Shown here: positions 22,575-35,801 of the stretch, piece after piece
How positions within the stretch are numbered: position 1 is the first letter of the stretch
How the letters are laid out: the number at the start of each line of letters is the position of its first letter
Assembly (NCBI RefSeq): GCF_001638985.1
Contig: NW_017265171.1
Coordinates: forward strand, 292,186-356,185
Direction of reading: 5' to 3'
Length of the DNA stretch: 64,000 nucleotides
Source: Phycomyces blakesleeanus NRRL 1555(-)
Taxonomy: Eukaryota > Mucoromycota > Mucoromycetes > Mucorales > Phycomycetaceae
Position numbers and translations under genes: made by a program
Notes under the pieces: generated by a model
What the model saw: only the letters and a program-made list of their open reading frames with translations
What the model was told of the DNA's origin: nothing
Database searches by the model: none

Positions 22575-24000
22575 AAATTCAGTGCAATAGATCTCTGATT
22601 CCTAAAAAAGGATTAGAGAACACATAGAAACACCTATAGAAACAGATGATTTTTTAACATCAAGCAAAATACATCGACTCTTGTCCAGGGTGAAAAAACG
22701 CGTGATGAAGGATACAGATGAAGTATAGAATAACAATAATGAGAATAAAAAATGGTTGATACCTTTGGTGTGCGGGATGAGGCCAAGGTAATTTGATTGA
22801 CAATAAACGTGAATGAGAAAATATTTGGGAGTTATTGGAGTCTCACTTTGACCTCCATGTGGTCGATGGTTTTAACCTCTTAAAATACATTACCATTGTT
22901 GTATAACTTATTTATTTTTATTACTGTTTTGTAATCGTTCCAAATTCTATCTACACAAAGAATCAAAATGGGGAAAAACATCGTTTAATTGTTGTGGCTC
23001 AAAATTTAAATATTATTTATTTATTTATTGAGCTATGTCATACGGGGAATAAGCCAATCGTCTACCTCTCTTACGATGCGTACTGCCTGTTCATACATAT
23101 TTTCCCAGGGGTGGAAAAATTTTATACTTTACTTCCTTGTAATTTTATGATTTTCTGGTTCTCTTCCTTTTTAAAAAAAACCGATTGACTTTCTGTGGTG
23201 AAACTACTTATTCTTAAGTTCTTTACAAAACAGGTTTAACTTATTGTGCCATCACGAATACTATTATCACTCAAAATAAACTCTTTTCACAATAAAAATT
23301 CATATTAGTTAAGAATATTGTGTCTTATTTTTTGAACCATTGTAATCACCGTGAATTATCCCAAGCGTATATAATGGATAAAAGCCCTTTATTTGTAAAC
23401 AAAAACTTGCCCCACCAATAAATTGGCTTTCGTTTCTGGTATGTAACGCACCTTTATCATTACTCGATTTAACATGAAATGGAAGCTTTTCTTTTGTACA
23501 TATGCTTTCTACAATAGCCATAAGTACACACGCTATTCTTACCACCTTTTTCTCATGAGTATTAAACCTTTACAGTAAAAGTATATTTTTCGATCAAGGT
23601 ATATACCGACAAACGAAAATTAGTTACCATCACTGCACACGCCTACTCTTCTTATTATTCACCGTTTCAAATATATATATATCGATTATTCCTATTTTTG
23701 CCGATATATACTACAGGGAGCCTAAAAAATATATAAAATAAAAAATCATAATAATGTGGCTTTATCATACAAAGAGAATGCGAGTAATTGTTTTCTAGCT
23801 GGTACATATCAAAACTTGCTCGTGGTCTTGGTGAAAGCTTGCGCTTTTAACAAATATAATATATTTTTAGAGATGTTCTTGGTAAAATACGTGTGTGCGT
23901 ACATGTGCGCATGTGTATGATTGTAGTAATTTCAATTGTAACTTTCATGGCAAGTTAATGTGAATATGTATGGTTATTGAAAGAGATGCACACAGAAGAA

Positions 24001-24034
24001 AAATAAAATAAATAAATAAATAAATAAATAAAAG
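24001..24034 (+). repeat. (AAAT)n microsatellite
   Basis: About seven AAAT units follow ACACAGAAGAAA. Another short (AAAT)n run occurs at about 24251-24270. Confidence 0.8.
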
Positions 24035-24689
24035 TATTATTTTTGTTTATTCTGCTTGAAAAAACAACCCCCCGTCCTCATTCCTCAACTGGAATCATTG
24101 CACCAATGACTGCATTGAAAATATTTTTTTACAACTTTTCAACCTCTCCACAAAAAATATAAAGAATATCAAATATATATATATACCTCTTGTAATTGAG
24201 ATTATTTGAACAATCTGTCGCCTCGGTTAAAGGGCACGCAAGATACCAAAAAATAAATAAATAAATAAAAAATATCGGTTTCAGTCGGCATTTATAATAT
24301 TATTATTTTTCTTATTTTTTTTTGAGAAATCAATATTTATTCAAAAAATAAAATTCATATAATTCTACTTTTCTCGACTTCTACTGATTGTATTTGTATG
24401 CTTCTTGGCTCTATCGATAGCTAATGACGAAGAGTAACTGAAAAGTGGCATTAGAGGCGCATTGTCGGTCTTTAGAATTTTTTCGGAGATTGAATCATGC
24501 TACGATTAGATGGCCGCCGGGATTTGATATAGTGCGCAGGTGAGTAAAAATTAAAATAAATCAAATATTTCCACCCTAGCCGAATATCATATATATATAT
24601 ATATTAAAAAAAATAGAATTTATCTAAAAAAAATTAATATGTTTATTCACAATATTTTTGAAATGCTAATTTATTATAAATATAATAAA

Positions 24690-24895
24690 AGCATTAAAAT
24701 AAAATATAAATAAATAAAAAACAAAATAATAAAAAAAAAATAATAAAAAAATAATAAAAAAAAAATAATAAAAAATAAAATAAAAAACAAAATAATAAAA
24801 AAATAATAATAAAAAATAAGAAAAAAATATAAGAAAAAAAATATAAAAAAAAAAACAAAAATAATAATAACAAAAAATTAAAAAAAAAAAAAAAC
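24690..24895 (+). repeat. A-rich low-complexity tract
   Basis: Nearly pure A with scattered T and C (AATAATAAAAAA type) over about 200 bases. No reading frame and no obvious retroposon body in front of it. Confidence 0.75.
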
Positions 24896-25521
24896 TAAAT
24901 GTTCATTTTATACTTCAGCTAAATAGTTTATTTTATATTAATTTTTTCGTTTGCTATACTATAATAAAAAATATACTCTAGAACTATAATATCTCTATTT
25001 ATATTTCATTTCTTGAGATTTTAACTTTTATAATAGTCTTATTATAACAAGCAATCATAAACCTTCCCTTAATATGTAAACAGACTTTTCCTTTACATCT
25101 CTTTAATTTAATAAACAAATTATTAAAAGAAGAAAACTTATAACAGTAGTGTTATACTGTTGTTTTATTACAAAAAAAAACTGTCAGACATTATTTTAAT
25201 GAATCCATACAATCTGAAAATAATTAACCACAATACCTCCTTATGCGCAGTAATATCTTTCTGAGCATTAACCAAAGTATAATGACTTTCCTTTTATTTA
25301 ACTATAATATAATAGCTAATTCAGATAATGCGCAGTATTAGTTTAGAAAACTATATATGACAATTCAATTCATATCCATAAAAAGTATCTTTTATCCTAT
25401 CTTTGATTTTACATATACTCCTTGATCCCCAGTTGGTTTGCCCTTTTGACTTTACTATAGTAAAAGGAAGACCAACCCAGATCAGGAACAACAAAACGAC
25501 ACAAAAAAATCGAAATAAAAA

Positions 25522-25593
25522 TGCTACCGCGTAGGGTCGAACAGGGGTGCTCAGAACCAAAACACAACGCGATAACACTTGAGCTACGCAGCA
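25522..25593 (-). tRNA. tRNA-like sequence, degenerate (pseudo-tRNA or SINE head)
   Basis: On the minus strand 72 bases begin TGCTGCG and end CGGTAGCA, which can form a 6-bp acceptor stem with one G-T pair. A-box-like TAGCTCAAGTG and B-box-like GTTCGACCC lie at tRNA-typical positions. The D, anticodon and T stems pair poorly, so this is not a convincing working tRNA. If numbered as a tRNA, the anticodon would be TTG. A downstream hairpin (around CTTTTACTATAGTAAAG, 25450-25470) raises the possibility of a tRNA-derived SINE ending near 25350. Confidence 0.35.
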
Positions 25594-25660
25594 ACATTTA
25601 AACTTTTCCATTATAATCAAAATTTCACCGTTGCCATTAAACATAAATATATATATATAT

Positions 25661-28600
25661 AAAGATTATAAAAGAGTTGTGAATATATATAAAATTAAAG
25701 ATTAAATATGATTAGAGTATGTAACTTATATTTGACGAGATGATCGGATATGACTTGGATATTAACAAGTGTGAATATATATAATGTGATAGATCCAATG
25801 GTATTGACTAATATCAGAGATAGATAAGATGTTATAGGCTAATATTAGTAATAAATCAAATGTTATTGGCTAATATTGATTATATATTATATTTTATTAA
25901 CTTATATAAGTAGTAAATTGGATGTGATAAATATATATATATAATATAAATTGACTGTTATTGATTTATATATATATCAGATCAGATATCATTTATTTAT
26001 ATATATACTTGATCAGCAGTGTTCAGCTTATATATGTATGAGATTGACTGTTATCTACTTATATATATATCAGATTGGATATCATATGTTTATATATAGT
26101 GCAGATCACTTGTTATCAGCTTATATATATACCCAATTGGCAGTCAACAGCTTATATATATACTAGATTGGCTAATATCAGCTTATATATGTATGAGATA
26201 GACTGTTAATAGTTTATATATATATAGCTGATTGGCGGTCAACAATTTATATATATACCAGATTAGCTATCATCAGCTTATATATATATCAGATTGAGTA
26301 TCATATATTTATATATAGTGTGGATCACCTGTTATCAGCTTATATATATACCCAATTGGTGGTCAACAGCTTATATATATATCAGATCAACTATCATCAG
26401 CTTATATATATACCTGATTGGTGGTTAACAACTTATATATATATACCAGATTGACTGTTATCCACTTATACATATATAAAATTGATTGTTATCTACTTGT
26501 ATATATATGAGATTAACTGTAATTAGATTATATATATATCAGATTGATGATTATTGACTTATATATATACCAGATTGATGATTATTGGCTTATATATATA
26601 CCAGATTAATAATTATTAGCTTATATATATATCAGATTGGCTGTCATCCACTTATATATATATCAAACCAGCTGTCATCCACATATATATATAGCAGATC
26701 AGCTATTATCCACTTATATATATAGCAGATCAGCTGTCATCCACTTATATATATATCAGACCGGCTGTCATCCACTTATATATATAGCAGATCAGCTGTC
26801 ATCCACATATATATATAGCAGATCAGCTATAATCAGGTTATATATATATATCAGATTGGCTGTCATCCACTTATATATATAGCAGATCAGCTGTCATCCA
26901 CTTATATATATATCAGACCGGCTGTCATCCACTTATATATATAGCAGATCAGCTGTCATCCATTTATATATATAGCAGATCAGCTATAATCAGCTTATAT
27001 ATATATCAGATTGGCTGTCATCCACTTATATATATAGCAGATCAGCTGTCATCCACATATATATATAGCAGATCAGCTATAATCAGGTTATATATATATA
27101 TCAGATTGGCTGTCATCCACTTATATATATATCAGACCAGCTGTCATCCACTTATATATATAGCAGATCAGCTGTCATCCACATATATATATAGCAGATC
27201 AGCTATAATCAGGTTATATATATATATCAGATTGGCTGTCATCCACTTATATATATAGCAGATTGGCTGTCATCCACTTATATATATAGCAGATCAGCTA
27301 TAATCAGGTTATATATATATATCAGATTGGCTGTCATCCACTTATATATATAGCAGATCAGCTGTCATCCACTTATATATATATCAGACCGGCTGTCATC
27401 CACATATATATATAGCAGATCAGCTATTATCCACTTATATATATAGCAGATCAGCTGTCATCCACTTATATATATATCAGACCGGCTGTCATCCACTTAT
27501 ATATATAGCAGATCAGCTGTCATCCATTTATATATATAGCAGATCAGCTATAATCAGCTTATATATATATCAGATTGGTGGTCAATAGCTTATATATATA
27601 TATTAAATTAGTGGTTATTAGCTTATATATATATTAGATCAGCTGTCAATAGCTTATATATATGCTAGATTAGCAGTTAATAGCTTATATATATGTCAGA
27701 TTGGCAGTCAACAGCTTATATATATGCCAGATCAGCAATCAACAGCTTATATATATGTCAGATCGGCAATCAACAGCTTATATATATACCAGATCGGTAG
27801 TCAACAGCTTATATATATGCCAGATCGGCAATTAACAGCTTATATATATGCCAGATCGGTAGTCAACAGCTTATATATATGCCAGATCGGCAATCAACAA
27901 CTTATATATATGCCAGATCGGTAGTCAACAGCTTATATATATGCCAGATCGGCAATTAACAGCTTATATATATGCCAGATCGGTAGTCAACAGCTTATAT
28001 ATATGCCAGATTGGCAATCAACAACTTATATATATGCCAGATCGGCAATCAACAACTTATATATATGCCAGATCGGCGATCAACAACTTATATATATGCC
28101 AGATCGGCAATCAACAACTTATATATATGCCAGATCGGCAATCAACAACTTATATATATGCCAGATCGGCGATCAACAACTTATATATATGCCAGATCGG
28201 CAATCAACAACTTATATATATGCCAGATTGGCGATCAACAACTTATATATATATGAGATCAGCTATAATTAGTTTATATATAGTGTCAATTAGTTGTTAT
28301 CAGCTTACATAATCTTGCATAATATTGCATAATTATATATAGGCACATATAAGAGAATTTAAACATATATAAAAATATAAAAAATAAAGTTTGTGTAACA
28401 TACGTCATTATGCATATTCGCGTAATGTAAACAATACAATTGCATTGCTGAAAAAAATTGGTAACTTTTGGCTATACTTGTTATATAACGTGCATAATCA
28501 TGCATAATCTCGCATAAATGATCTATGTAAACAATACCATTGAATTCGTGGGAAAAAATGACAAAAAATAGCTTTTTTCGCAAAAAATTTCCTTTTTTGG

Positions 28601-29014
28601 TTAGTCTGAATGCATCTAGCGTGAGAAGTCTTGGCATTTTTAGTGTGGGAAGATAGGTTATATAAATAGCAACTATGTAAAAGCTTGGCATGGAAAAACA
28701 TTTAACTTTAAACTATCAAAAAGCCGTTCCAACAATAATTAAATATATCTCTTCTAATGAAAGTTCAAATTCTTACTAAGTAATACTTTTTTAATTTTTT
28801 TTGCTATACAAAGAAAATTTAGTAGTATAATATAAAAGTATCAAAATATGTAAAGAGCAAGTACAGAATTAATAAAAATTAATTTTCATATTTTTTTACT
28901 AATTTTCTTATAAAAATCAAAATATTATTATATAAATCAATAAAAAAATATATGAACAAGTCAACTTATTAATATTTATTATAATTTTAATGTATTTATA
29001 TACTATATATATAT
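25661..29014 (+). repeat. 31-bp minisatellite macro-unit 1
   Basis: The unit has a ~270-base AT-rich head (AAAGATTATAAAAGAGTTG...). Next comes a long 31-bp tandem array (typical units GCAGATCAGCTGTCATCCAC plus TTATATATATA, and GCCAGATCGGCAATCAACAA plus CTTATATATAT). A non-repeated ~740-base tail runs from 28280 to 29014. Because 31 is not a multiple of three, all plus-strand frames stay open over the array and encode a 31-residue periodic peptide; these are not genes. The unit is 3354 bp. Confidence 0.9.
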
Positions 29015-31996
29015 AAAGATTATAAAAGAGTTGTGAATATATATAAAATTAAAGATTAAATATGATTAGAGTATGTAACTTATATTTGACGAGATGATCG
29101 GATATGACTTGGATATTAACAAGTGTGAATATATATAATGTGATAGATCCAATGGTATTGACTAATATCAGAGATAGATAAGATGTTATAGGCTAATATT
29201 AGTAATAAATCAAATGTTATTGGCTAATATTGATTATATATTATATTTTATTAACTTATATAAGTAGTAAATTGGATGTGATAAATATATATATATAATA
29301 TAAATTGACTGTTATTGATTTATATATATATCAGATCAGATATCATTTATTTATATATATACTTGATCAGCAGTGTTCAGCTTATATATGTATGAGATTG
29401 ACTGTTATCTACTTATATATATATCAGATTGGATATCATATGTTTATATATAGTGCAGATCACTTGTTATCAGCTTATATATATACCCAATTGGCAGTCA
29501 ACAGCTTATATATATACTAGATTGGCTAATATCAGCTTATATATGTATGAGATAGACTGTTAATAGTTTATATATATATAGCTGATTGGCGGTCAACAAT
29601 TTATATATATACCAGATTAGCTATCATCAGCTTATATATATATCAGATTGAGTATCATATATTTATATATAGTGTGGATCACCTGTTATCAGCTTATATA
29701 TATACCCAATTGGTGGTCAACAGCTTATATATATATCAGATCAACTATCATCAGCTTATATATATACCTGATTGGTGGTTAACAACTTATATATATATAC
29801 CAGATTGACTGTTATCCACTTATACATATATAAAATTGATTGTTATCTACTTGTATATATATGAGATTAACTGTAATTAGATTATATATATATCAGATTG
29901 ATGATTATTGACTTATATATATACCAGATTGATGATTATTGGCTTATATATATACCAGATTAATAATTATTAGCTTATATATATATCAGATTGGCTGTCA
30001 TCCACTTATATATATATCAAACCAGCTGTCATCCACATATATATATAGCAGATCAGCTATTATCCACTTATATATATAGCAGATCAGCTGTCATCCACTT
30101 ATATATATATCAGACCGGCTGTCATCCACTTATATATATAGCAGATCAGCTGTCATCCATTTATATATATAGCAGATCAGCTATAATCAGCTTATATATA
30201 TATCAGATTGGCTGTCATCCACTTATATATATATCAGACCAGCTGTCATCCACTTATATATATAGCAGATCAGCTGTCATCCACATATATATATAGCAGA
30301 TCAGCTATAATCAGGTTATATATATATATCAGATTGGCTGTCATCCACTTATATATATATCAGACCAGCTGTCATCCACTTATATATATAGCAGATCAGC
30401 TGTCATCCACATATATATATAGCAGATCAGCTATAATCAGGTTATATATATATATCAGATTGGCTGTCATCCACTTATATATATAGCAGATTGGCTGTCA
30501 TCCACTTATATATATAGCAGATCAGCTGTCATCCACTTATATATATATCAGACTGGCTATCATCTACTTATATATATATCAGATTGGTGGTCAATAGCTT
30601 ATATATATATATTAAATTAGTGGTTATTAGCTTATATATATATTAGATCAGCTGTCAATAGCTTATATATATGCTAGATTAGCAGTTAACAGCTTATATA
30701 TATGTCAGATTGGCAGTCAACAGCTTATATATATGCCAGATCAGCAATCAACAGCTTATATATATGTCAGATCGGCAATCAACAGCTTATATATATACCA
30801 GATCAGTAGTCAACAGCTTATATATATGCCAGATCGGCAATTAACAGCTTATATATATGCCAGATCGGTAGTCAACAGCTTATATATATGCCAGATCGGC
30901 AATCAACAACTTATATATATGCCAGATCGGTAGTCAACAGCTTATATATATGCCAGATCGGCAATTAACAGCTTATATATATGCCAGATCGGTAGTCAAC
31001 AGCTTATATATATGCCAGATTGGCGATCAACAACTTATATATATGCCAGATCGGCAATCAACAACTTATATATATGCCAGATCGGCGATCAACAACTTAT
31101 ATATATGCCAGATCGGCAATCAACAACTTATATATATGCCAGATCGGCGATCAACAACTTATATATATGCCAGATCGGCAATCAACAACTTATATATATG
31201 CCAGATTGGCGATCAACAACTTTTATATATATGAGATCAGCTATAATTAGTTTATATATAGTGTCAATTAGTTGTTATCAGCTTACATAATCTTGCATAA
31301 TATTGCATAATTATATATAGGCACATATAAGAGAATTTAAACATGTATAAAAATATAAAAAATAAAGTTTGTGTAACATACGTCATTATGCATATTCGCG
31401 TAATGTAAACAATACAATTGCATTGCTGAAAAAAATTGGTAACTTTTGGCTATACTTGTTATATAACGTGCATAATCATGCATAATCTCGCATAAATGAT
31501 CTATGTAAACAATACCATTGAATTCGTGGGAAAAAATGACAAAAAATAGCTTTTTTCGCAAAAAATTTCCTTTTTTGGTTAGTCTGAATGCATCTAGCGT
31601 GAGAAGTCTTGGCATTTTTAGTGTGGGAAGATAGGTTATATAAATAGCAACTATGTAAAAGCTTGGCATGGAAAAACATTTAACTTTAAACTATCAAACA
31701 GCCGTTCCAACAATAATTAAATATATCTCTTCTAATGAAAGTTCAAATTCTTACTAAGTAATAATTTTTTAATTTTTTTTGCTATACAAAGAAAATTTAG
31801 TTGTATAATATAAAAGTATCAAAATATGTAAAGAGCAAGTACAGAATTAATAAAAATTAATTTTCATATTTTTTTACTAATTTTCTTATAAAAATCAAAA
31901 TATTATTATATAAATCAATAAAAAAATATATGAACAAGTCAACTTATTAATATTTATTATAATTTTAATGTATTTATATACTATATATATATATAT
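29015..31996 (+). repeat. 31-bp minisatellite macro-unit 2
   Basis: A near-identical direct copy of unit 1 (head, array and tail), 2982 bp long. The 372-bp length difference equals exactly twelve 31-bp repeats, so the two units differ mainly by loss or gain of array units. The tail (31250-31990) differs from that of unit 1 at only a few positions. Confidence 0.9.
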
Positions 31997-32310
31997 AAAG
32001 ATTATAAAAGAGTTGTGAATATATATAAAATTAAAGATTAAATATGATTAGAGTATGTAACTTATATTTGACGAGATGATCGGATATGACTTGGATATTG
32101 ACAAGTGTGAATATATATAATGTGATAGATCTAATGGTATTGACTAATATCAGAGATAGATAAGATATTATAGGCTAATATTAGTAATAAATCAAATGTT
32201 ATTAGCTAATATTGATTATATATTACATTTTATTAACTTATATAAGTTGTAAATTGGATGTGATAAATATATATATAAAGTACAGATTGACTGTTATTGA
32301 TTTATATATT
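31997..32310 (+). repeat. Macro-unit 3, truncated by a transposon end
   Basis: The head of a third unit is present for about 310 bases and stops at ...GATTTATATAT, where the inverted terminus of the tnp2-like region begins. It shows a few more substitutions than units 1 and 2. Confidence 0.85.
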
Positions 32311-32358
32311 ACTGCAAAAAAATGCCCAATTTTCATATATGATGGGATGTAAAATTTG
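32311..32358 (+). repeat. Left inverted terminus of the tnp2-like element region
   Basis: ACTGCAAAAAAATGCCCAAT and the following ~28 bases match, at roughly four of five positions, the complement of 59331-59378. Satellite sequence stops exactly at both outer edges, so these are probably transposon termini. The outermost bases differ between the two ends (TACTGC versus CATTGC), so they may belong to two members of one family. No matching target duplication is seen. Confidence 0.6.
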
Positions 32359-32568
32359 GTGGACAGAAAATCCAAATTTGTAGTGCAGGATTTTTTTTTG
32401 TAGAATAAGCATTGCAATTTTTTTAAAACGATTCTATTGGTCATAGAGCACCAAGTAGAATAAAAAATACAATAATAAACTTAAATTGAATGAAATAAAC
32501 TGTACCTGAATATATATTTATCTTCTTTACTATTTAAAAATTAGTATTATTTTAATAATTATTAAGCA

Positions 32569-35500
32569 ATGACACCAACCCATAAATCAAACAAAACAAA
32601 AGAATGCAAATGTTCTGTTTGCATGACAAGATTTGGAGGATCAGATACAGTGTCTATACAGACATTTAATTTTCATAAAAGAAGAGATGATGCTGGAATC
32701 AACATCTTTTATAATAGATGTAGGGAATTTTCTTTTAAGTTTTAATTATATTTATATTTATATTTTTGATTTAATAACATATGTAATGTAGTGATTATTA
32801 AGAGATCAGTCAAAACTACTGTAAGCTATGTTTCTGAAGTTATCAACAATGATGAACAGAACTCGGTGACTATAGACAATGATTATGATATGGATTATGA
32901 CTTTGATGGTAAAAATATATATTTTTATTTTTATTTTTATTTGCTTTAACTTCTTTTATGGTTCTGGTAGAAATGGACACCAGTATAGAAGTAGACATGG
33001 AGACACAAGAGTCTATTCGAGTCTTACCTCTCTCAGAATCCAATGCTGTCTTTGGTTATGAGAATGAAGAGTTTAACTCTGATCTTGATTCTGACAGTTA
33101 CAAAGACGATTTCAGTGAGGATGACATGCTTGATAGTGAAGGTTTGCACACTTTCATAATGTATATTGGGTTCTGCTGTATAAAATAATAGAAATTATTT
33201 TTTTTTAAAAAAGACAACTTTCCTGAATTTGACTTAGAATTGAGTTTCATCCATCGTTTTATTATACAGGTCCTTGCACTCTTTGTATCCTTATATGTTG
33301 TCGATGAAGGCGTCATTCTTCTCATTGCCATCATGAACAAAATACTTGAGCTTTTCAGAGATTCATTCCGTCTCCCAGTTAGTATCTCTGGTCTCAAAAG
33401 CATGGCAGGATTCAATACCTTTACAGACGGTATAAAGAAATACGTTTCTTGTAGCAAATGTCACAGCATATATAAGAACAATGAATCAATACCCCGCTTC
33501 TGTATCTTTGATAAATTTGGGAATAACTCAATGTGCGGTAATAGTTTGTTCAAGTCGGGAAATCAGTCGTCCATTCCAAAAAGAACATATGTGTATCACT
33601 CTGTTCAGAATTCGATCAAAGCTCTCTTTTCTTGACCTGATTTTGAAACCCAAATCGACTCGTAGAACTGTAGCCTGAAGGCTGAGAATACTATGTTCGA
33701 TGTGTACAATGGCTTGATGTGGAAGGATTTGAAAGACACTAATGGAATTCCCTTTGTTTATGGCAACCGCTCACTGATGTTGATCTTAAACATTGACTGG
33801 TTCCAGCCATTCGATGGTGTGACATATTCGTGTGGTGCAATTTACCTGGCTGTAAACAATCTTTCTCGAAGTGTGAGATTCAAGAAAGAAAATGTCATTC
33901 TCGTTGGGTTAATGCCAGGTCTGAAAGAAGCAAAAAAATCCGAGATAAATTTGTACCTCAGACCTCTGGTTGATGAATTAGAAAAGTTGTACAAGGGAGT
34001 CAGAGTCCAGACATATCAATGCCCAAATAGTACCACCATCCACGCTGCTCTGTTTATGGTTGCCTGTGACATCCCTGCTGCCCAAAAAGTGTGTGGATTC
34101 ATGTCCAATACCAGTACAAACGCATGCCATAAATGTAATCACCAATTTTCCCGATTAGCTGGAACGAGTTTGGTTGATTATTCTGGATTTGATTTCTCAA
34201 AGTGGCTCCTTCGCACTAAGAATGATAATTGTAAGGATGCTGAGGTCTGGAGGAATGCAACCACTGAAGCTGAGAGACATCATTTTGAAGTTGAAAATGA
34301 TGTTTGCTGGTCCGAACTGCATTGTCTCCAGTACTTTGACGTTGTCCGCTGCATGCTCATTGATCCAATGCACAATCTCTTCTTAGGCACAGCCAAGAGG
34401 ATGATGGAGAAATGGGTTGCAGATGGTCTAATTGAAAATAAAAAACTTGTTGCCATGCAGAAAATCATTGAAAACATGACATTGCCGCCTGATTACACTA
34501 TGCTAAGATCAAAGATTTCAAAGGGATTTCCCTTTATGAAGGTAGACAAGTGAAAATCGTGGTGTCTGGTATACTCTCCAGTAGTTCTACAAGGCGTACT
34601 ACCAAAGCAAAAGTTTGAGAATTGGATGTTTTTTGTGAATGCCTGCCGTTTCCTTACCAAGCCAAATGTTTCCGAAGATGATGTACAGTCAGCACACATA
34701 GCACTTGAGAAGTTTGGTAAAGGTTGTGAAAGGCTGTATAGCAAGGATCTGTTATCTCCAAACATGCATCTCCATCTTCATCTTCGCGACACAATCAAGG
34801 ACTTTGGGCCAGTTTATGGGTACTGGCTCTTTAGTTTCAAGCAATACAACAGCGTCCTAAAGAATATCAATACCAACAGAAGAAGCGGCTTTGAAATGAC
34901 ATATATGAAAACATTCATTGAAGATACCCGTAAAGGCGATTTTGTTTGCAATTTCTTGAAGACATCTGGTCCATTCAATTTCTCCAGCATCTTTGATAAA
35001 TTGGTAACTGGTTATAGTCCTGCTGATTCTACAACTAGCACCGCCTTGTACAATTGGTTCTCTCTACCAGACTTTCTTGATGCTGCCAAAAATCCAAACT
35101 TGTCAATTTGTGGTAACAAGCCTTTGCTGCCATCAGCGCTGCCCTTGCAAAAAAAAGCGTATGAGATGATACCAAGACAGGAGTATGATTGTTTGGTAGG
35201 ATAGTACCAAGCTGTTTACAACGATCCCACTATCTCCAGTTGCAAAGACATGATTCAAGATACAGCTTTTGTCAATGACTGGATCGAAACGCTCAAATCC
35301 ATCAACCTCCTTGGCCAGAAATTCAAGGGAAGTAGAGGTACGAATGGAAGAGGATCATATATACAAGCAATGTTCATAGAAGGTCAAAACAGAGCAAAGT
35401 ATGCGTATGTCAGAGAGATTCAGTATCTATTTGTTCATTCATTTAGTTCACTTGTTTCTACTCGACATCACAGAACACCCCAAAGTAGCCAATATACATT

Positions 35501-35711
35501 TGCTTATGTAAAATGATACAAGGCTTCCAAGGAGACAAGTAGAAAAATTGCAGGTGTAGAAATATGGAATGTCACGTTTTCTTTGCCTGACTTTCAAAGC
35601 ATCTTGCCAGTGCATCGAATTCTCCTTTCTGTTGCAATTGTTGACCATATAACATTACGAAATATCAGCAAAAAACTTATTGTTCCTTTGCCTAGAAAAC
35701 TTTACTTTTAA
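32569..35711 (+). pseudogene. tnp2/CACTA-like transposase, copy A (stops, no frameshift)
   Basis: The gene model is exons 32569-32719, 32810-32908, 32971-33141 and 33214-35711, with phase-1 GT-AG introns at the same places as in copies B and C. It would encode 972 residues. Exon 1 has a Cys cluster (CKCSVC), exons 2-3 are acidic, and exon 4 has CSKCHSIY, NIDWFQPFDG, CHKCNHQF, IDPMHNLFLGTAKRM and the HLHLHL...FGPVYGYWLFSF block. The frame holds from end to end, but five stops interrupt it: 33633 (TGA), 33663 (TAG), 34551 (TGA), 35202 (TAG) and 35514 (TGA). At 33663, 34551 and 35514 the aligned residue in other copies is Trp, so G-to-A changes explain them. It is inactive as read. Confidence 0.9.
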
Positions 35712-35801
35712 AATATATAATTATCCCTTCTTTTCTTTCTAATAATATTATTCAATTTTTTTAATATGACAGTGAAAAAAAAGAGAGCAAATTGTTTGTT
35801 T

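Larger units (their letters stand above)
20800..25500. other. Gene-free AT-rich region
   Basis: I found no coding region with recognisable content on either strand; the open frames are short and AT-driven. It contains an (AAAAAG)n run at about 21994-22021, a (TTTC)n run at about 22547-22574, an (AAAT)n run at 24001-24034 and a 200-base A-rich tract at 24690-24895. Confidence 0.6.

Noticed and set aside
25522..25593. Functional tRNA-Gln(TTG)
   Set aside because: Only the acceptor stem and the box motifs fit. The D, anticodon and T stems do not pair, so it is listed as tRNA-like only.
26637..31290. Many overlapping plus-strand frames encoding Tyr/Ile-rich 31-residue periodic peptides
   Set aside because: They are translations of the 31-bp minisatellite. 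A period not divisible by three keeps all frames open, and there is no sign of selection on the peptide.
33633..35516. TGA read as Trp (alternative genetic code) in copy A
   Set aside because: Copies B and C and the gypsy and LINE genes use TGG for Trp and have no internal TGA. TAG also replaces Trp in copy A, so mutation is the simpler explanation.
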